From Ga0077527 sp945862135 (GTDB taxonomy: Bacteria; Pseudomonadota; Gammaproteobacteria; Burkholderiales; SG8-41), in assembly GCA_964203275.1 (NCBI GenBank), contig CAXNMF010000006.1, positions 186,001-250,000 on the forward strand: a DNA stretch of 64,000 nt. Reading direction: 5' to 3'. A program made the position numbers and the translations under genes. The notes beneath the pieces are model-generated. The model had not been told where the DNA came from. It searched no databases and saw only the letters and a list, made by a program, of their open reading frames with translations. This document shows positions 18,362 to 26,598 of the stretch, piece by piece. Each line of letters opens with the position of its first letter. Positions within the stretch are counted from its first letter, which is position 1.

Positions 18362-19204
18362 GTGAGCCTCGAAGTCATGATCGCCGTGTTGCTGGGCGCG
18401 CTGCTGCACGCCAGCTGGAATGCATTGATCCGTGGCAGCACTGATCGCACGCTGGATACGGTGCTGGTGGTCATGGGCGCAGCATTGATTGCCGCCTGCC
18501 TGTTGCCGTTTGCGCCACTTCCCGCTGCGGCCAGCTGGCCGTTCCTGATCGCATCAGGCCTGATCCATATTGTTTACTTCATGCTGGTCGCGCTCTCATA
18601 CCGTCACGGCGAACTGAGCTTTGCCTACCCGATCATGCGCGGGTCCGCACCCGCCGCATCCGCGATTGCCGCGGCGCTGCTGCTGGCGGAATCACCGCCT
18701 GCCGGAGGCTGGCTCGGCATCCTGCTGATCAGCAGCGGCGTGATGCTGCTCGCGGCCGAATCGTGGCGCGCCGGTGCATTCCGCGGCCACGCCGCGCTGT
18801 TCGAACTCGCGACTGCGGCAACCATCGTCATCTACACGCTGGTGGATGGCCTTGGCGCACGGCAATCGAACCATGCCGCGGCCTATACCGGATGGGTGTT
18901 CGTGCTGACCGCGATCCCGCTGCTGATGCTGTTCATGCTGCGCGACGCCAAAGCCACCGCAAATTATCTGGGGCAGCACTGGCGGCGCGGCCTCTTCGGC
19001 GGCCTCTGCACGCTGGGTTCTTATGGACTCGCGTTATGGGCAATGACCCATGCACCGATTGCACTGGTTGCAGCACTGCGCGAAACCTCCGTCGTCTTCG
19101 GCGCGTTGCTTGCGGCAATGCTGCTGCATGAACGCATCAGCCGCACGCGCTGGGCTGCAATCCTGATCGTGCTCAGCGGCGCTGTCGCGATCAAAATGGC
19201 CTGA
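18362..19204 (+). CDS. EamA/DMT-family transporter
   Basis: About 280 residues with around ten hydrophobic helices in two EamA repeats, as in drug/metabolite transporters. GTG at 18362 is chosen (GGAG at 18347-18350); ATG at 18377 is also possible. The longer open frame to 18314 starts at a TTG and overlaps nothing useful. It probably exports an amino acid, sugar or nucleobase-like compound; the substrate cannot be read from sequence. Confidence 0.8.
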   Translation: MSLEVMIAVLLGALLHASWNALIRGSTDRTLDTVLVVMGAALIAACLLPFAPLPAAASWPFLIASGLIHIVYFMLVALSYRHGELSFAYPIMRGSAPAASAIAAALLLAESPPAGGWLGILLISSGVMLLAAESWRAGAFRGHAALFELATAATIVIYTLVDGLGARQSNHAAAYTGWVFVLTAIPLLMLFMLRDAKATANYLGQHWRRGLFGGLCTLGSYGLALWAMTHAPIALVAALRETSVVFGALLAAMLLHERISRTRWAAILIVLSGAVAIKMA

Positions 19205-19332
19205 GCGCAGGCTGGCCTTGAACTTCAAGGGCGGCTACGATGTCCCATTACCATCACCGATTCATCATGATCATTGCTTCATTACCAACTCATCATGACC
19301 ACCGCATCATGACCTCATCCTCAAGGCGCCCC

Positions 19333-19758
19333 ATGACCCGCACTCTAGACACCCGCCAGTTCCGCACCTGGATGCTCGCATTGCTGCTGGCACTGGGCTG
19401 CATCGCAGCAATACCGCAGGCCCGCGCACAGCAGATGACCAGCAACTTCGAGGAAGATGTCGCGCTGATCCACAGCGGCATCGCGAAAACACTTGCGGCC
19501 GCGGACAAGAATGACATGGCCGGCGCGCGGGTCGGCATGGAAGATCTTTATCGTCTGTGGCGACAGTTCCGCCAGAAAAACATCGACGGCCAGCCGCAGA
19601 ATCCGAAGTTCGCGCCGACGCTGCTGAAGGTGGAGGAATCCCTCTATGCCGCTTCGCTGCAAATCGACCAGGAAAAACTCCCGGCAGCGCGCACGGCGCT
19701 TTTAGAAGCCCGCAAAATGCTCGACAGCCTGCGGCCCGAGCCCAGTGAAAATAAGTAA
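19333..19758 (+). CDS. small periplasmic protein, function unknown
   Basis: About 141 residues. The signal peptide has an LLLALGCIAAIP core with cleavage near ARAQQ; the rest looks like a short all-helical periplasmic domain (DKNDMAGARVGMEDLYRLWRQ and RTALLEARKMLDSLRP). I do not recognise the family. The start is uncertain: ATG 19333 has AAGGCG upstream, and ATG 19309 is the alternative. The stretch before it (19262-19317) repeats CATCATGA several times, creating multiple ATGs. It converges on the hydrolase gene at 19781. Confidence 0.6.
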   Translation: MTRTLDTRQFRTWMLALLLALGCIAAIPQARAQQMTSNFEEDVALIHSGIAKTLAAADKNDMAGARVGMEDLYRLWRQFRQKNIDGQPQNPKFAPTLLKVEESLYAASLQIDQEKLPAARTALLEARKMLDSLRPEPSENK

Positions 19759-19761
19759 AGT

Positions 19762-19785
19762 ATTGATTTAATTAATATTTTTATT
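19762..19785 (+). repeat. AT-rich 24-bp motif, copy 2
   Basis: Its first 17 bases, ATTGATTTAATTAATAT, recur exactly (reverse complement) at 44894-44910. It lies between convergent genes and runs into the stop codon of the hydrolase gene. Confidence 0.45.
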
Positions 19786-20689
19786 TTACCGGTATCGGAT
19801 ATTCAAACCCGATCTGCCGCATAAAACCGTCGAACGCCGCAGTCCACAGTGGCAAGCCCGCAGGCGAAGCAAACATGCGATGACCGTCTTCACCGAAGGG
19901 CGGACGCATCACCAGCGTGCCGGGCGCACCGGCGGCCTCGAATGCATTGAACCAGGCGCGCACATGCTGCCCTGAAAAATACTGATCGTTCTCGGCGTAA
20001 TGCCACAACACCGGTATGCGAATGGTCTGTGCAAAACGGCTGATAGCGCGAGTCATATTCTCCGGTGCGCAAGGTTCGCCGGGGCGGGTGCGCGGATTGC
20101 CGCCGCGTCCGCCCGACATATTCACCACCGCCACCACACCCGCCGGACGATGACTGGCCGCGGCCAGCGATGCAAAACCGCCCGCTGACTGGCCGAAAAG
20201 CACGATGCGTTGACGATCCACCCAGGGCAAGGTCGATGCGTAGACCGTGGCCGCCAGCACATCTACTGCCGCCCGCTCTCCGGCACCGTAATAATCCGGC
20301 GCAGCACAACTTCCATAACGCTCGGCCCAGTCGCCGCCGGTGTCGCCGTAACCCCGCCGCATCGGCACGATCACCGCAAAGCCACGGCTGATGAATTCAC
20401 GCACGCGACTGGTCACGCGATAACGCCCCATCCTGCTGCGTTCCTCCGCGCTGGTCGGACTGCCATGATTCAACACGATCAGCGGAAAGGGGCCGTTACC
20501 GGGCGGTCGGTAAGTGGTTGCCGTCAGCGCCGGCCAGCCAGCGGCTGCGGGCAGCGGCACCATGATTATTTCTTCACGCAGCGCAGGCTCGTATTGATGG
20601 CTGTTCGCAGCGCAAGGCGCTGCAGCACACAACAGCGCCGCCGCAAGCATGCCGCCGAGAATATTCAAAACCAGGGTTCGAGGCCGCAT
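19781..20689 (-). CDS. exported alpha/beta hydrolase (dienelactone/prolyl-oligopeptidase-like)
   Basis: About 302 residues. Signal peptide near the N-terminus (LGGMLAAALLCAAAPCAANS), then an alpha/beta-hydrolase fold: oxyanion region VLNHGSP, nucleophile elbow FGQSAGGFA, acidic residue in YAENDQYF and His in GEDGHRMF. It is likely a periplasmic esterase or peptidase. ATG at 20689 has GGAGG about 8 nt upstream; the TTG at 20710, which would overlap the dioxygenase stop by 4 nt, is less likely. It sits directly behind the TauD-type gene and may be co-transcribed. Confidence 0.75.
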   Translation of the reverse strand: MRPRTLVLNILGGMLAAALLCAAAPCAANSHQYEPALREEIIMVPLPAAAGWPALTATTYRPPGNGPFPLIVLNHGSPTSAEERSRMGRYRVTSRVREFISRGFAVIVPMRRGYGDTGGDWAERYGSCAAPDYYGAGERAAVDVLAATVYASTLPWVDRQRIVLFGQSAGGFASLAAASHRPAGVVAVVNMSGGRGGNPRTRPGEPCAPENMTRAISRFAQTIRIPVLWHYAENDQYFSGQHVRAWFNAFEAAGAPGTLVMRPPFGEDGHRMFASPAGLPLWTAAFDGFMRQIGFEYPIPVK

Positions 20690-20706
20690 GACCGCCCCCT
20701 CCGGAT

Positions 20707-21792
20707 TCAACCGTCGGTGAGTCGCATACCCAGTATTGCCGCCTGCCGCGCCTCAAAGGCCTTGCGCGCTGCATCGTACTGCTGACCGATGATGCCGCCG
20801 CGCACCGTGCGCGGCCCCACGGCCTTGAACAGCACGCGCCAGCTTTCGGGCAAACGATCGCCGTCCGCCGGCGCCAGCCACAGCCGGAACAACAGACGTT
20901 TCTGCGCCGGATCTTCGTAGTCCTTGAAATCCGTGCGCGAATGCAGCGTGACATGACTGTTGATGATCTGCAGATCGCCCGGCTGCAACCACATCGAATG
21001 CGCAAGATCAGGCCGCCGCACCAGCGCATCGAAGGCCTCCAGTGCATCCCATTGTTTTTTTGAAAGTTGCGGCACGCCTTCGATTTTCTGCGCCGAGGTC
21101 ACGCGATTGCGGTTCCACTTGCTGAAGAGTTTTCCGTCCACCGAATCAAAAACCGGATGCGGATACGACGGCGCCTCATCGGGCGCCTGCTCACCCTGCC
21201 GACTGAAGTGGATGGGTTCATGCAGCAGATCGGCGAGCTGCGGATGTTCACGCTGCATCGCCTGGTACGCTGCAACAGAACTGGTGGTGATGCTCATACC
21301 GCCCTCGGCTGCCCGGTTGTAACAGCTCAGCACCACCACATCCGTCGAGTCGGTATGGAAATCGAGCTCGGCATTGGTGTTGTAGCCGCGGCCGGTGCCT
21401 GTGCGATAGGTATTGCCGGCATCGCGCACTGCAGAAATGTAGTGGCTCGCCTTGCCTTGCGGCCGGCCGACACCGAAATGCAGGCCGATGCCCCAGGTCA
21501 GCAGCTCGAAATCCTTTTCATCGAGGCCTTCGCGCGGCAGGCCGCGCACCAGCGCGACGCCGCTGCCGTGCTGCATCTCGGCAAAGGCGGCGCGCAGCAC
21601 AGGCTCCGCCGAACCCAGATCAAAATCATCACGGCTGTAATCAAAATGCGTTTTGCTCTGGTCCAGCGCCTTGGTCAACGCCGCGACAAGGTCACAACGC
21701 GCACGATCATCCAGCGTAAACACCCAGCGGCGGTCGGCATCAAATTCAGCGGCAGTCCAGGCTGCCGGCGTGTCGTTCAGTTGATAAGCCAT
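20707..21792 (-). CDS. TauD/TfdA-family Fe(II)/2-oxoglutarate dioxygenase
   Basis: A 361-residue protein with the H-x-D metal motif (H146, D148 in LDFHTDSTD), a distal His in NSHVTLHSR, and an Arg in RLLFRLWLAP that should bind 2-oxoglutarate. Family members hydroxylate sulfonates, betaines, herbicides and many other organics. The substrate is not deducible; the length is larger than TauD, closer to the gamma-butyrobetaine-like group. ATG 21792 (MAYQLND) is used; upstream codons run through the cupin gene's terminator. Confidence 0.82.
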   Translation of the reverse strand: MAYQLNDTPAAWTAAEFDADRRWVFTLDDRARCDLVAALTKALDQSKTHFDYSRDDFDLGSAEPVLRAAFAEMQHGSGVALVRGLPREGLDEKDFELLTWGIGLHFGVGRPQGKASHYISAVRDAGNTYRTGTGRGYNTNAELDFHTDSTDVVVLSCYNRAAEGGMSITTSSVAAYQAMQREHPQLADLLHEPIHFSRQGEQAPDEAPSYPHPVFDSVDGKLFSKWNRNRVTSAQKIEGVPQLSKKQWDALEAFDALVRRPDLAHSMWLQPGDLQIINSHVTLHSRTDFKDYEDPAQKRLLFRLWLAPADGDRLPESWRVLFKAVGPRTVRGGIIGQQYDAARKAFEARQAAILGMRLTDG

Positions 21793-21846
21793 GCGAATAA
21801 TCCGGAATTCATCAAAGAAACACTCAATGGATGACTCAAAAGCAAA

Positions 21847-21875
21847 GGGCGCAGCATCTGCACGACGCTGCGCCC
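21847..21875 (-). terminator. terminator after cupin-rubredoxin gene
   Basis: Perfect 9-bp stem GGGCGCAGC (21847-21855) with GCTGCGCCC (21867-21875), 11-nt loop, followed on the minus strand by TTTGCTTTT. Confidence 0.8.
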
Positions 21876-21893
21876 CTGTTGCCTGATTCTGCG

Positions 21894-22832
21894 TTATGCG
21901 ACCTGCGCCATCTGGAACTCGCTCTTGCTCGCCGAGCAGTCCGGGCAATACCAGGTTTCGGGTACATCTTCCCAGGGCGTGCCAGGTGCGACGCCTTCAT
22001 CAGGCATGCCCTTGGCTTCGTCGTAGACGAATGCGCACAACATGCACTGCCACACGCGTGTGCCCGGGACGTTTTTCGCGGTCTGCGGCGTTGCCGGTTT
22101 GGCCTGGACCGCGACGCCGGTGCGCGGGAAATGCAGCACCAGCACATCCAGCCCTTCCGCACCGGCAGCCAGTTCAAGACGGCCCTCTTCCGGTTTCACA
22201 AAAGCCACCGTCAGCGCCTTGTATTCCTTGCCCTGATAAATCAGGCTGCCGCGCACAATGATCAGATACTGACCGTTGGTATCCGAAGGATCCGGCGCCA
22301 TCGCCTTGCTGTTCGCCGCGACGCTCATCGAGAAACTGGCAAGGCCCTGCTCATCCTTGATTTCATTGAAGGCATGCAGTGCCGCACCGGAAGTCACTGC
22401 TTCGAACTTCGGCGCTTCCGTGACCTGGAAAGGATGACGGTTGTTGACGGTGTCGAGCTTGGCGCGTTTCTCCGGATCATCCAGATACTGTGCGCCGCCG
22501 TCCTTGTGCGCGCGCAGCGTCAGGAAACCCATGCCTTCCCCGAACAGGATCGGGCCATAGGGCGTATGCGCGCGCGAGTAATGCACGGCATTGACGCTCA
22601 GTTGATGTTTGCCCATCAGGCCATCGCCGCTGACGATCACCTGATACTGGTCGTAATCATGAAAATGCGGCTTGATCACCCGCCCCGGCGTACCTTCAAC
22701 AAGGAAGGCCTGCGGGGACGCGGGATTGTCCTGATCGGGATTGATCAACCCGGTCCGCCATGCGGTCCCGGTCGGAACCTGGCGTTCCGTGCGGTGAATC
22801 TTGGCGTCGTCGTAAGCGGTAATTTGCGGCAT
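21894..22832 (-). CDS. cupin protein with C-terminal rubredoxin domain (fusion)
   Basis: A 312-residue protein. The N-terminal part is cupin-like (H56 and H58 in IKPHFHDYDQYQV), with a second cupin-like barrel about 150-240. After a Pro/Ala linker, a complete rubredoxin follows: C263 and C266 (VWQCMLCAFVYD), GMPDEGVAPGTPWEDVP, then C296 and C299 (TWYCPDCSASKSEF). Rubredoxins carry one electron on a single Cys4 iron. A built-in rubredoxin suggests the cupin part catalyses or senses a redox reaction. A separate terminator follows, so it is its own unit apart from the dioxygenase gene. Confidence 0.85.
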   Translation of the reverse strand: MPQITAYDDAKIHRTERQVPTGTAWRTGLINPDQDNPASPQAFLVEGTPGRVIKPHFHDYDQYQVIVSGDGLMGKHQLSVNAVHYSRAHTPYGPILFGEGMGFLTLRAHKDGGAQYLDDPEKRAKLDTVNNRHPFQVTEAPKFEAVTSGAALHAFNEIKDEQGLASFSMSVAANSKAMAPDPSDTNGQYLIIVRGSLIYQGKEYKALTVAFVKPEEGRLELAAGAEGLDVLVLHFPRTGVAVQAKPATPQTAKNVPGTRVWQCMLCAFVYDEAKGMPDEGVAPGTPWEDVPETWYCPDCSASKSEFQMAQVA

Positions 22833-22936
22833 GGCGGTCTCTGCAAAAAACGAGGGAGCGCCAATTATAGGCGCGCCAGCGGCAGAGATGTCAGCGCAGC
22901 CTCAGCATATGGACTGACGCAGACTGCGCCACCCGC

Positions 22937-23365
22937 TTACTGCATCTTCGGCGGGAAGCGCTGATACCAGAAACCGTACGCCCAGCAGGCCACGCAGAAT
23001 GACAGAACCCACTCAAGGAAGGAAAATATGACCAGGGCCGCACAGGGCACGACCCACAGTCCGCTGCCTGAGAAATACAGCGCCATCGATATCGCGCTGG
23101 CGAGGAACAGGATCTTGTTGGCGAACATCTTGGCACCGGCATTTTCCTTTTTGCCGCCCCATTGCCTGGCTTCGACAATTTTTTTCCACAGCAGGTGTGA
23201 CGGACAGCGGTGATGGCCGATGAAACCGCGCACAAAGCCCTGCGCCACCAGCAGCAGCATTACCCACGGCGCAACCAGCAACGCCAAGAGGCTCAATACA
23301 AAAGTCATAAAGGCTTCCCAACGGATCACGTTGGACCAGACCTGCGGCACGTCAAATCTCAGCAT
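22937..23365 (-). CDS. DUF4395-like membrane protein
   Basis: About 142 residues with three to four hydrophobic helices. The C-terminal LEWVLSFCVACWAYGFW (Leu-Glu ... Cys-x-x-Cys) and the central HHRCPSHLLW resemble the DUF4395 family. Function unknown. ATG 23365 is favoured, 5 nt after GAGAGG; ATG 23368 and GTG 23371 are alternatives. It is 104 bp upstream of the cupin gene on the same strand and possibly transcribed with it. Confidence 0.65.
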   Translation of the reverse strand: MLRFDVPQVWSNVIRWEAFMTFVLSLLALLVAPWVMLLLVAQGFVRGFIGHHRCPSHLLWKKIVEARQWGGKKENAGAKMFANKILFLASAISMALYFSGSGLWVVPCAALVIFSFLEWVLSFCVACWAYGFWYQRFPPKMQ

Positions 23366-23744
23366 CATCACCTCTCAAAATTGCCAGATACCCGCTCCGC
23401 AATGGATGCGGATTACAGGGGGGAGTATCACATCGCTCTATAAGACAATACTTATGGATCAGATGGACTTTTTCAAGTCAGCTCCGAACTGATTATATAA
23501 CTAATTGTTTTTAAAGCGATTTATTGGACTCCGCCCTGGCGGGCAGCATCCGCACCTAGGCCGGCGGAATGACAATCACCGAATCCTCGCGATTGCCCCA
23601 CTCACCCCAGGCCGACACGTAATTAAGCACGTTCGGGTAACCCAGCGACTTCAGCGCGATGAAGGGAAATAAATGGGGTCAGTGAAAATTTTTTTGCATC
23701 GAGAAAATTACACTGCCCCGCAGTGACCCTCAGTCCGCCGAAAA
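23366..23744. other. 379-bp region without an intact gene
   Basis: It holds the promoter side of the DUF4395 gene, an AT-rich patch near 23500, the sulfurtransferase 3' remnant (23556-23664), and an imperfect inverted repeat CAGTG...CACTG (23680-23715). The segment begins AATAAATGGGGTCAGTG, reminiscent of repeats near REP/Y1-type transposons. The remnant ends abruptly at this AT-rich segment. Confidence 0.5.
23556..23664 (-). pseudogene. 3' remnant of a diverged sulfurtransferase gene
   Basis: Reading on the minus strand it encodes the tail ...LKSLGYPNVLNYVSAWGEW then GNREDSVIVIPPA-stop. The intact gene at 24893 ends SLGYPKVRNYVSAWGEW then GNREDSIIVLP. The remnant has a different C-terminus, so it comes from a second, related allele and is not a simple copy. 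Everything upstream of the last ~35 codons is missing. The pair flanks the SNase-fold gene as direct repeats. Confidence 0.8.
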
Positions 23745-24767
23745 CTAGAAATCCCAACTGTCGATTACATTGCCTGCAGCATCAACAATGTCTGCCGGTC
23801 CTTCCAGATAAATCAGGTTGTCCGCCTTGGGCAAATTACCCTTGACCGAAATCAGCGAACCCAGCGGCACCGAGGACCTCGCGCAGAACCTCCAGATCGC
23901 CCCGCTTCGATTCCGGAAGACTCGAATACACTCCCAGGTCAGCCCGCGATAACCCTTGTCCTCGATCAAAGACTGCCGGAAAGTTTTACCGGAGGGCTTG
24001 TTTTTCTCCTTTGCTTCGAAGTTCGCCTGCCGCCGGAAAAACTTGGGGTTCATCACGCTGCCCTTGTCCTCGTAAAGGCGGAACGATGCCGGATCAACCT
24101 TATGCCGCACGACCAGATCATGCTCGAATTTCACCAGCTTGTTTTTGTACCAAGCCGACTTGTAAAGCCCGAGTTTTCTTTTGGCGGCCTGACTGCTCAG
24201 CGCACGTGCCACATTGAGCTCGCGCGAGGTCATCGAGTTATAGAGCCCCGGTACCGCCCAGCCCTGCTCCAGCAGCCAGTGATTGATGTCCAGCGCGAAA
24301 CCGTCGGCATAAACCGTCACGTTGCCGACAAAACGGCCGAACATGTCAAATGCATCGTTGGGTGATTCGACGAAGGTAATTGCATCCGCGCGCAGCTCTT
24401 TCCGCCCGTCGGCCATCTGCAGCAGCTTTTCACGCAGCGCATACACAGCAGACTCCGCCAGCCGCTGACGGAAATTCTTTGCACCTTTCACCGGCGGCAG
24501 AAAATGCAATTCCGGCGCGTCGATGCCTTGCAGCCTTACCCGCAACTTGTCATGCTTCTTGCCCAGTAGCGGATCTCGTTTGGAACGATTTTTCCAGTAT
24601 GCCTCATCGAACACCTTCGTCGGCTGCTCGACGCCGGATTCGGGCCGGAACACGAAGGCAGGCGACAGGTCCAGTGCAATGTTTAGATTGGCTGTGTCAG
24701 CATCCGACCTGCCTTCAGGCCAGAATTGCTTCAACACCAAGGTACCGCGGGCACGCAGTCTTCCCAT
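23745..24767 (-). CDS. SNase-like (thermonuclease-fold) protein
   Basis: About 340 residues. The segment RVRLQGIDAPELHF matches the staphylococcal nuclease signature (R-x-x-G-I-D-A-P-E), followed by FGRFVGNVTVYADG and NHWLLEQGWAVPGLYNSM, the C-terminal part of the OB-fold nuclease. The C-terminal 130 residues are basic and unassigned. No signal peptide is visible. GGAGG lies about 9 nt before ATG 24767 (MGRLRARG). It sits between an intact and a remnant sulfurtransferase gene, suggesting insertion or a tandem-duplication deletion. A nuclease role is probable; the biological target is unknown. Confidence 0.72.
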   Translation of the reverse strand: MGRLRARGTLVLKQFWPEGRSDADTANLNIALDLSPAFVFRPESGVEQPTKVFDEAYWKNRSKRDPLLGKKHDKLRVRLQGIDAPELHFLPPVKGAKNFRQRLAESAVYALREKLLQMADGRKELRADAITFVESPNDAFDMFGRFVGNVTVYADGFALDINHWLLEQGWAVPGLYNSMTSRELNVARALSSQAAKRKLGLYKSAWYKNKLVKFEHDLVVRHKVDPASFRLYEDKGSVMNPKFFRRQANFEAKEKNKPSGKTFRQSLIEDKGYRGLTWECIRVFRNRSGAIWRFCARSSVPLGSLISVKGNLPKADNLIYLEGPADIVDAAGNVIDSWDF

Positions 24768-24867
24768 GATCATTTCCCTCCCGGCTATCGAGGATCAATA
24801 CCGGGCCTTTGCGAGCACCCGGCTCCGCTTCAGTCCGCAGATTGATACCGCCAGATGTCAGAGGAAT

Positions 24868-24888
24868 GACGGCTCGGGATGAGCCGTC
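24868..24888 (-). terminator. hairpin after sulfurtransferase gene
   Basis: Perfect 8-bp stem GACGGCTC/GAGCCGTC with 5-nt loop, just past the sulfurtransferase stop. It has no strong T run, so it may only stabilise the mRNA 3' end. Confidence 0.5.
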
Positions 24889-24892
24889 AGGG

Positions 24893-25741
24893 CTAGGGCA
24901 GGACGATGATGGAATCCTCGCGATTGCCCCACTCGCCCCAGGCCGACACGTAATTACGCACTTTCGGGTAACCCAGCGACTTCAGCGCAATGAAAGTACT
25001 CGCCGAGCGATAACCGCCATGGCACACCGGAATGACGATCTTGTCCGGCGTGACGCCGCGGGATGCATACAGCGCGCGGATTTCGTCGGGCTTGCGGAAC
25101 GCGCCCTGCGCATCCAGATGCTCGCGCCAGAACACATGCACCGCACCGGGGATCGTACCGACACGCCGCGCGCGTTTTTCGCTGCCGCGGTATTCCCCCT
25201 CGCGACGCACATCGACAATCGCGTATTCCGGATTGTTGATCGCCTTGTGCACATCAAAACGTGTCGCCAGCAATTCCATGTTCAGCGTGCCGCGGAAGGG
25301 CGGCGGTGTCGGCGGCACTTGTGTCGGGTCCATCGGCGGCGGCGCCTCGGTCAGCCGCACCAGCTGTTGCCCCGCCGCCCTCCACGCATGGGTTCCGCCG
25401 TCGAGGATGCGCACATCCGGATGCCCCAGCACTGCGAGCAGCCACACCGCCCGCGCTGCGCGTTCGCCGGACTCGTGGTCGTAAAACACCACCGGCCGGT
25501 CGGCGCGCACGCCGCGCGAACCGAAGAGCACACGGAAGATTGCGAGGAATGAGTTCAGCGGCGCTTCGGAAGAATCGTTGAGGCTGACGCCGTAGATATC
25601 GACGTGGGTGCTGCCGGCGATGTGACCGACGGCGAAGTCTTCGGCGGGACGGAGGTCCACCAGCGTGACTTCATTGAGGCGTGACGCCAGTTCGGGGGCA
25701 CTGATCAGATAACGGGGATCGGGGAAATCAGTAAAGGACAT
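24893..25741 (-). CDS. two-domain sulfurtransferase (rhodanese / 3-mercaptopyruvate type)
   Basis: A 282-residue protein with tandem rhodanese domains. The first (about 12-128) lacks the catalytic Cys (VVFYDHESGERA). The second carries C240 in VCHGGYRSAS, an active loop that differs from the textbook C-R-x-G-V-T and C-G-S-G-V-T loops. It transfers sulfane sulfur from thiosulfate or mercaptopyruvate to a thiophilic acceptor. ATG 25741 gives MSFTDFPDPRYLIS. The last ~35 codons are duplicated in diverged form at 23556. Confidence 0.88.
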   Translation of the reverse strand: MSFTDFPDPRYLISAPELASRLNEVTLVDLRPAEDFAVGHIAGSTHVDIYGVSLNDSSEAPLNSFLAIFRVLFGSRGVRADRPVVFYDHESGERAARAVWLLAVLGHPDVRILDGGTHAWRAAGQQLVRLTEAPPPMDPTQVPPTPPPFRGTLNMELLATRFDVHKAINNPEYAIVDVRREGEYRGSEKRARRVGTIPGAVHVFWREHLDAQGAFRKPDEIRALYASRGVTPDKIVIPVCHGGYRSASTFIALKSLGYPKVRNYVSAWGEWGNREDSIIVLP

Positions 25742-25854
25742 GGAATCGACTCATGAGTTGGCGAAAATCTGCCCATCGGGCTACGCTTGCTGAAACCGCA
25801 GGGCATTTATAAACCGCCCGCGTGCCTATTGCACGCCTTCTTCCTCTCCACACC

Positions 25855-26528
25855 TCAATCAACAGGCGGCGCACCCTTTCCGCTCCAGAACGCGCGCGGC
25901 GCGCAGCAGGGTTCACCGCGCACGAGCTTTGCCCAATCTTCGATGCGAATCGCCGCCACCAGCTGCGGCGGCTGCCCCTCAGGCGCTGGCCGGAACACGA
26001 AAGTCTCGCTCTCCACGCTGTCGTAATCGGTGGCGTTCCACAGGATGCCGCCGTGGGCGAACATGAAAGTGTTGGTGCCGGCCGCAGGCGCGCGTGTTGA
26101 GCAGCTTGCGCAAAGCCAGGCCCTTCTCGCGGCTGCGGCGGCCCGGCACGTCGAGCAGCTCGACCTGTTCAACCACCCATTCACCATGGATGCGCGCGCG
26201 GCAGGCGGCGCTGGTGTAGGCCTTGCCATGCGGAATGCCCAGTTGCCAGACGAGTTCGCCCTGCATGCGCGCCTCGCGGTAGCCCTCTTCGCTCAGGTTG
26301 CGCTGCGTGGAACAGGTCGTCCGCGCGCCAGCGCCCGTCGCGGCGCATCTGCGCCCGTGCGCATGTCTCAGGCAGGGTTTTGGTATGGCGGAAGAACACG
26401 ATGTAACCGCCCTTGCGCAGTTCTTCGACCAGCGTGGGGCCCGACACCGGAACACCGGGCCCGGCGGCAGCGGCAAAGCTGCCCGACACCAGCAGCGCCA
26501 TAACAACAACAATTCGTATCAGTGGCAT
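25855..26528 (-). pseudogene. frame-broken histidine-phosphatase-superfamily gene
   Basis: Three overlapping frames give one protein. A signal peptide start (MPLIRIVVVMALLVSGSFA) leads to the phosphohistidine motif VFFRHTKT; then a frame break near 26311. Next comes CSTQRNLSEEGYREARMQG and AYTSAACRA, a second break near 26090, and then TNTFMFAHGGILWNATD to the end. Removing one C or G at each break restores a single phosphoglycerate-mutase-like periplasmic protein of about 224 residues. It may be a true pseudogene or a sequencing error. Confidence 0.75.
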
Positions 26529-26598
26529 AGCGTCAATCTCCGTATCCGGCAATGATCTGTGCAGCGTATCAAGGGGTTCCGTCCATGGTGCAAGCGCC

